Source: Pseudomonadales bacterium (GTDB taxonomy: Bacteria; Pseudomonadota; Gammaproteobacteria; Pseudomonadales; Azotimanducaceae). Taken from it: 38,445 nt of DNA. Numbering within the stretch: the stretch's first letter is position 1; each line of letters starts with the position of its first letter. The stretch covers positions 1-38,445 of the forward strand of contig JANQMF010000182.1 of assembly GCA_028280225.1 (NCBI GenBank), written 5' to 3'. The position numbers and the translations under genes are program-made. Shown one piece after another: positions 34,135 to 38,445 of this stretch. The notes under the pieces were generated by a model. That model searched no databases. It was not told the DNA's origin and saw only the letters and a program-made list of their open reading frames with translations.

Positions 34135-34998
34135 ATGAGTCAGATAGCTGAAGAGATCACCGCGGAAATTCAAACCGCCCTGGATAAGGATCAGTTGGAA
34201 CTGCCCTCTCTGCCCGAAGTGGCATTGCGCATCCGCGAAGAGGCTGAATCGGAACATGTTTCGGCGGTTTCACTCAGCAAAGTAGTCAGCGAAGACCCCG
34301 GGTTGACCGCCCAACTGGTGCGTACCGCAAATTCACCGATGTTTCGTGCCACCCGCTCAATCGATGACCTCAGTCAAGCCATCAGCCGGCTGGGGGTAGA
34401 CTATTCCGCAAATATTGTCACCGGCTTAGCCATGCAGCAGATGTTTCAGGCCACCAGCGAGATGATCGACCGCAAAATGCGCGAGGTCTGGAAGTCCAGC
34501 TGTGACATCGCCGCCTGGAGTTCGATCCTGTGTAAACGCTGCACGAAGCTGAGACCGGATCAGGCCACCCTGGCGGGCCTGACTCACCGTATCGGCGTAC
34601 TACCGATTCTGAGCTGGGCGGAGGAAAACGATCACCTGATCCGCGACAGTCTGACCCTGGACAAGGTGATTGAAAGTATCCATCCCACCGTGGGGCAAAT
34701 GATCCTGACCCACTGGAACTTTGCCCCGGAAATTATTGCGGTTCCGGGTAACTACCAGGACTATGGACACCAGGCCGGCAGCGCTGACTATATCGATATC
34801 GTTTGCGTGGCCAATTTATTTCAGGTCAGCCGTTTTGTGGAATCTGTTGATGCCCTGGAAGCACAACACCCGGACCTGCCGGAAAACTGGACCCAGTCCG
34901 CATCCATCAACCGGCTGGGCCTGGACATGAACATGAGTGAGCAGGAACGCAACGCGCTGATTGAGCAAGTGATTGAGGTGCAAAGCGCGTTTAACTAG
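34135..34998 (+). CDS. HDOD domain protein
   Basis: 287 residues, nearly all one HDOD domain (about 18-235): LPSLPEVALRIREEAE, VSEDPGLTAQLVRTANSPMF, ISRLGVDYSANIVTGLAM, ATLAGLTHRIGVLPIL, VGQMILTHWNFAPEIIAV. The His-Asp metal pair of true HD hydrolases reads His-Arg here, as expected for this non-enzymatic relative. No attached signalling domain is present. HDOD proteins are generally linked to signalling, but no specific role follows from the neighbours. Its stop shares the palindrome CTAG with the convergent 3-hydroxyisobutyrate dehydrogenase gene. Confidence 0.92.
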   Translation: MSQIAEEITAEIQTALDKDQLELPSLPEVALRIREEAESEHVSAVSLSKVVSEDPGLTAQLVRTANSPMFRATRSIDDLSQAISRLGVDYSANIVTGLAMQQMFQATSEMIDRKMREVWKSSCDIAAWSSILCKRCTKLRPDQATLAGLTHRIGVLPILSWAEENDHLIRDSLTLDKVIESIHPTVGQMILTHWNFAPEIIAVPGNYQDYGHQAGSADYIDIVCVANLFQVSRFVESVDALEAQHPDLPENWTQSASINRLGLDMNMSEQERNALIEQVIEVQSAFN

Positions 34999-35906
34999 TC
35001 CCGCTTAAGCTCGGGCCGATACAACCACTGAATACTGGAAAAATCCAAGGCACCTGCATCATGGGTTTGCCGGTGCACTTGATACAGGTTATTAGCCAAG
35101 GCTCCCATCGGTACCGAGCTTGCGGAAGCGGCAGCGGTCTCCATGGCCAGGCCCAGATCTTTACGCATCAGATCCACTAAAAATCCCCCTGTATAACCCC
35201 TGTCCGCGGGTACATCCGCCATAACACCGGGATAAGGATTGTAGACATTCAAGGCCCAGTTCCCGCCACTGGACACTTTCATAATGTCCGAAAGCACTGC
35301 CGGGTCCAGGCCGTTTTCAACCCCAAGGGCTAACGCCTCCGCTGTGCCGGTCATCAGAATGGCCAACAGCATGTTATTACAAATTTTGGCAATCTGCCCC
35401 GCTCCGGCACCACCCGCGTGAAATATGTTGGCCCCCATGGCCTCCAGCACCGGGCGCGCCATGTACATGGCTGTGGTCTCGCCGCCGACGATAAAGGTCA
35501 GGGTGCCGTTAATGGCGCCTGCGGTGCCCCCGGAAACCGGCGCATCCACCATAAGAACATTTTTGGCTGCCGCTGCTGCGGCCACGCTTTGCGCACTGGC
35601 CGGGTCGATGGTCGAGCAATCGATGATCAGAGTACCGGCGTTGAGTACCTCAAGCAGACCCCGGGTGTCTTCACCACCCAGGTAAAGGCCTTTGACATGC
35701 CGTCCGGCGGGTAACATGCTGATAAGCACATCAACACCCGTGGCCGCTTCATCTGCTGATGCACAACCCTGGGCACCAGCCACACCGGCAACCAGATCCG
35801 GAACCAGATCAAATACCTTTACCGTAAAACCATTTTTGACCAGATTGGCCGCCATGGGCCCACCCATGTTACCCAGGCCAATAAAGCCTATTGTGGTTGT
35901 CGTCAT
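34995..35906 (-). CDS. mmsB: 3-hydroxyisobutyrate dehydrogenase
   Basis: NAD-dependent oxidation of 3-hydroxyisobutyrate to methylmalonate semialdehyde in valine breakdown. 303 residues. Rossmann N-terminus IGFIGLGNMGGPMAANL, substrate-binding DAPVSGGTAGAINGTLTFIVGG, and catalytic lysine in GAGQIAKICNNMLLAI (about 172). The ATG at 35906 has AAGGAGG seven bases upstream, the best ribosome binding site in the window. It lies after the hydratase and hydrolase genes, matching consecutive steps of the pathway. The semialdehyde dehydrogenase mmsA is not seen here. Confidence 0.93.
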   Translation of the reverse strand: MTTTTIGFIGLGNMGGPMAANLVKNGFTVKVFDLVPDLVAGVAGAQGCASADEAATGVDVLISMLPAGRHVKGLYLGGEDTRGLLEVLNAGTLIIDCSTIDPASAQSVAAAAAAKNVLMVDAPVSGGTAGAINGTLTFIVGGETTAMYMARPVLEAMGANIFHAGGAGAGQIAKICNNMLLAILMTGTAEALALGVENGLDPAVLSDIMKVSSGGNWALNVYNPYPGVMADVPADRGYTGGFLVDLMRKDLGLAMETAAASASSVPMGALANNLYQVHRQTHDAGALDFSSIQWLYRPELKRD

Positions 35907-35924
35907 CAATTGCCCTCCTTCTTT

Positions 35925-35962
35925 CTTTGATCTGTTGGCCTTGCTTTGATCTGTTGGCCTTG
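35925..35962. repeat. Perfect 19-bp tandem duplication
   Basis: CTTTGATCTGTTGGCCTTG occurs twice back to back in the 84-base gap between the hydrolase stop and the mmsB start. Non-coding. It increases the spacing just before the mmsB ribosome binding site. Confidence 0.95.
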
Positions 35963-35990
35963 TCTTATTAGACAGGTTTGTTGCGCCCCG

Positions 35991-37154
35991 TTACTGTCCA
36001 AGATCAGCCAGCGGGTTATCCGGCCATGCGGCCAGGGGGGAATCCCTGCTGACAATCAGTTCCCGGGGCGGCTCAAAGTGGCTGAGCACGTGTGCCGAAT
36101 CCAAATGTTCAATGTCGCCAAACAGCCAGTTGGGTTTATTGTCCTTTTCGATCAGCAGGGCCCGCACCCCTTCCGCAAAGTCAGGCTTTAATGCACAGTG
36201 GGTGGCCACCACTAATTCCATGCGAAACGAATCCGCCAGGGACATATGGGGAATCCGCCGCAGTTGTTCCAGGACAATACCCGCCGTGGTGGGACAACCA
36301 CCCTGTAGATTTTTGATGCCGCGATCAATCCATTGCGAGGTCCCCGCCAGAGCATAGATGGCGTCCACCTCCGCCGCCAGGTCCCGGGTATTGATGGTTC
36401 GTTCCGGCAACCCGGCCAGTTCACTGGCAGGTAAACCGTCCGGTGCCAGCGGGGTGTTTGGCAGGTTGTCCAGAAATTGGGCCAGGATGTCGTCATTACC
36501 GGCCGGGTCTGCCTGCCACGGAAGGTCTTTGAAGGCCTGCAATAGTCCATCCCGCGCATCATGGCTGACGACATAGTCACCCATCGCGCAGACCAGGCTG
36601 TCCGTGGCATTCACATGGCTGCCGGTGAGCCCCAGGAAGGCTGCATGATGGGGCTGCATCTTACCCAGGGTATGGGTTGCCCCGGCATCCGGAAACAAGC
36701 CAATGGTGATTTCCGGCACCGCCAGGCGGGACTTTTCTGTGAGGACACGATATTTTGCGGCACAGAAGATTCCCAGGCCGCCACCCATCACAATGCCATG
36801 GCCAATACACACAACGGGTTTGCTGTAGGTGTGCAGCAGATAGTCCAGGCGGTATTCTTCAGCAAAGAAGCTGAAGGGATATTCATCAACAATTTGCCCG
36901 GCAGCCTGGTTGGCCCGGATGGCGTGATACAGTGCCTGTATGTCCCCGCCCGCGCATAAGGCTTTGTCACCCGAGCCGGTAATGACCACGCCAACCACAT
37001 CCTCCTGTTGCTGCCACTTCAACAAGGCGGCATACAACGCCCGGGTCATCTCCAGGCTCAGCGAGTTCAACGTGGCTTCTGCATTCAACCGGGCGTGCGC
37101 CAGAATTTGCCCGCCGGCAACCCGATATTCTTCAATTAGAATTGAATCACTCAT
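35991..37154 (-). CDS. 3-hydroxyisobutyryl-CoA hydrolase (crotonase family)
   Basis: Releases 3-hydroxyisobutyrate from its CoA ester in valine breakdown. 387 residues, longer than plain enoyl-CoA hydratases, as is typical of the hydrolase group. CAGGDIQALYH and GHGIVMGGGLGIFCAAKYRV form the oxyanion hole, and AVPEITIGLFPDAGATH carries the catalytic Glu. Only one of the two hydratase glutamates is kept, again as in hydrolases. The ATG at 37154 follows the hydratase stop by two bases. Confidence 0.92.
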   Translation of the reverse strand: MSDSILIEEYRVAGGQILAHARLNAEATLNSLSLEMTRALYAALLKWQQQEDVVGVVITGSGDKALCAGGDIQALYHAIRANQAAGQIVDEYPFSFFAEEYRLDYLLHTYSKPVVCIGHGIVMGGGLGIFCAAKYRVLTEKSRLAVPEITIGLFPDAGATHTLGKMQPHHAAFLGLTGSHVNATDSLVCAMGDYVVSHDARDGLLQAFKDLPWQADPAGNDDILAQFLDNLPNTPLAPDGLPASELAGLPERTINTRDLAAEVDAIYALAGTSQWIDRGIKNLQGGCPTTAGIVLEQLRRIPHMSLADSFRMELVVATHCALKPDFAEGVRALLIEKDNKPNWLFGDIEHLDSAHVLSHFEPPRELIVSRDSPLAAWPDNPLADLGQ

Positions 37155-37156
37155 CA

Positions 37157-37945
37157 CTAACCGTTGGTCCACTGGGGTGGCCGTTTCTGTAAGAAGGCGT
37201 TGACCCCTTCGCTTTGATCCGACGTATCAAAAAGATCAACAAAGGCATCCCTTTCCACCTCATAAGCCTGGGCTATATTACCGGAACGGGCTTGTTGAAT
37301 AAGATGTTTACAGGCCGCTACCGCCGGCGGACTCTGTTTGCCCACAGCTTCCGCCAGTTCCAGGGCCCGGCCCTTGGCCTGTCCGGTATCCACGACCTCT
37401 TCGACCAAGCCAATTTGTTGGGCTGTTTCAGCATTTATGCGTTCACCACACAGGATCATACGCTTGGCCCAACCTTCACCAACCATCCAGGCTAAATTCT
37501 GGGTCCCGCCGCCGCACGGTAACAAACCAACGGTAGCCTCGGGCAGGGCCATCTGCGCTTGCTGTTCCGCAATGCGGATATCACAGGCCAGAGCACACTC
37601 CAAACCACCCCCCATGGCAAAACCGTTGATGGCGGCAATAGATACGCCACGAAATTGAGAGAGGGTTTCGAAGGCCCGGCCAAAGCAGGTGGACATGTCC
37701 CGGGCCACACCTTTGTCCCCATCAGCAAATAATTTCAGGTCCGCCCCGGCTGAGAAAAACTTTTCCCCTTCGCCGACAACCACCATGGCATAAATTTCTT
37801 TGTCGGCATCCGCGTCCCGCACAATCTGCTGCAGGCCTTGTAAACTATCCTGATCCCACGTATTTGCCGGAGGATTGTTGATGGTCACCACCAGGGTATT
37901 GCCCCGCTGTTCCAAGACCAGTTTCTCCGTTTTCGATTCCACCAT
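37157..37945 (-). CDS. Enoyl-CoA hydratase
   Basis: Crotonase-fold hydratase of 262 residues. Both catalytic glutamates are present 20 residues apart (Glu116 in MGGGLECALAC and Glu136 in ALPEATVGLLP), with FFSAGADLKLF and INGFAMGGG forming the oxyanion hole. Context suggests methacrylyl-CoA hydration in valine breakdown, but related hydratases act on many substrates. The ATG has GGGAG six bases upstream. First gene of the hydratase-hydrolase-dehydrogenase unit. Confidence 0.93.
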   Translation of the reverse strand: MVESKTEKLVLEQRGNTLVVTINNPPANTWDQDSLQGLQQIVRDADADKEIYAMVVVGEGEKFFSAGADLKLFADGDKGVARDMSTCFGRAFETLSQFRGVSIAAINGFAMGGGLECALACDIRIAEQQAQMALPEATVGLLPCGGGTQNLAWMVGEGWAKRMILCGERINAETAQQIGLVEEVVDTGQAKGRALELAEAVGKQSPPAVAACKHLIQQARSGNIAQAYEVERDAFVDLFDTSDQSEGVNAFLQKRPPQWTNG

Positions 37946-37980
37946 GCCGAACTCCCATTATGTCATTTCTCATCATACCC

Positions 37981-38304
37981 CTACTCGACCACATGCCAAT
38001 CCAGGGGCACCTTACCTTGTGACTGCAAATACTGGTTGGCCTTGGAGAAGTGGCGGCAACCAAAAAAACCCCGGTGCGCGGACAACGGTGAAGGATGGGG
38101 CGCGCGCAGCACACAATGTACCCCCTCATCAACCACGGCACCTTTCTTCTGGGCGTAGCTGCCCCAGAGCATAAAGACCAACCCGTTTCTGCGGGTCGCC
38201 AGGCGCGCCACGACGGCATCGGTAAATTGCTCCCAACCCCGGTTCTGGTGCGAAGCCGCGCGGCCGTGCTCAACACTTAAGACTGCATTCAGCAGCAGCA
38301 CCCT
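37981..38304 (-). pseudogene. ung: Uracil-DNA glycosylase, C-terminal half only
   Basis: Matches E. coli Ung from about residue 119 ([11 protein letters not shown]) to the end: [24 protein letters not shown], and [19 protein letters not shown], which includes the catalytic-site histidine loop. Homology stops at about 38301; an in-frame stop lies at 38317-38319 on the minus strand. The first half, with the catalytic Asp of GQDPYHG, is absent from the window. What remains cannot be active by itself. Either the gene is interrupted or 5'-deleted at this point, or the sequence beyond it is misjoined. Confidence 0.88.
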
Positions 38305-38445
38305 TTCAGTCGTAGGCTAAAAGCAAAAAGTTTGATTTCAAAAATCGAATTTCCCTAGAAATTTTTTTTATCAGCACAAAATAATTTTTTTCAAAAAACT
38401 TTGAATATCAAATACAGTTCATGACAGCTAATTGGTTTATAAAAA
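38305..38445. mobile_element. AT-rich foreign-looking sequence abutting ung; possible insertion element end
   Basis: From 38321 to 38445 I count 28 G/C in 125 bases (22%), against well over half in the surrounding genes. It contains several A and T runs and no homology I can recognise. An ATG at 38421 opens a plus-strand frame that runs off the end after eight codons, possibly the start of an element-borne gene; this is weak. An insertion sequence breaking ung would explain both the truncation and the sequence ending here. No terminal inverted repeat can be confirmed, because only one side is visible. Confidence 0.4.

Overview
The window is an almost entirely ordinary, densely packed stretch of a gammaproteobacterial chromosome with fairly high GC by eye. 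The evidence is gene content and order: map-glnD-dapC-dapD-dapE, a MucABCD/RseABC-type sigma-E operon followed by lepA-lepB, then DUF4845-rnc-era-recO, and the sdhE-ygfX / ygfZ divergent pair. These arrangements are familiar from Pseudomonas-like and other non-enteric gammaproteobacteria. I cannot place the organism below class.

Layout. Positions 1-6768 (+) carry a 5'-truncated map, glnD (nitrogen sensing) and dapC, dapD and dapE (succinylase branch of lysine/diaminopimelate synthesis), mostly with overlapping or near-overlapping starts and stops. Positions 6765-10741 (+) hold three type II secretion genes, gspN, gspC and gspD, with a 293-base control region before gspC. plsB (phospholipid synthesis) follows to 13211. 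Positions 13208-15332 (-) carry a GFA-family protein, rsmJ, a small uncharacterised gene and tsaB. moeA (+, 15305-16579) diverges from tsaB with overlapping 5' ends. Positions 16587-24535 (-) hold adk, relA, rlmD, recO, era, rnc, a DUF4845 membrane protein and lepB: nucleotide metabolism, stringent response, RNA processing, ribosome assembly and protein export. lepA lies at 24539-26332 (-). The envelope-stress operon rpoE-rseA-rseB-rseC-mucD (30824 down to 26502, -) ends in a strong hairpin terminator. nadB (+) is divergent from rpoE. ygfX-sdhE (-) face nadB, and ygfZ (+) is divergent from sdhE. An HDOD gene (+) meets a three-gene valine/branched-chain degradation cluster (-): enoyl-CoA hydratase, 3-hydroxyisobutyryl-CoA hydrolase and 3-hydroxyisobutyrate dehydrogenase.

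The last gene, ung (-), keeps only its C-terminal half. Homology stops near 38301, and the final ~140 bases are very AT-rich and unlike the rest. This looks like the edge of an insertion element or a broken assembly end.

I found no tRNA, rRNA, CRISPR array, phage, toxin-antitoxin system or novel defence system. The points most worth a second look are the ung junction, a shortened RseC, a pentapeptide-repeat tail on the RseA anti-sigma factor, the tsaB/moeA start overlap, the gspC control region and several short tandem repeats. Start codons were moved from the longest open frame where a ribosome binding site, signal peptide or family N-terminus argued for it.
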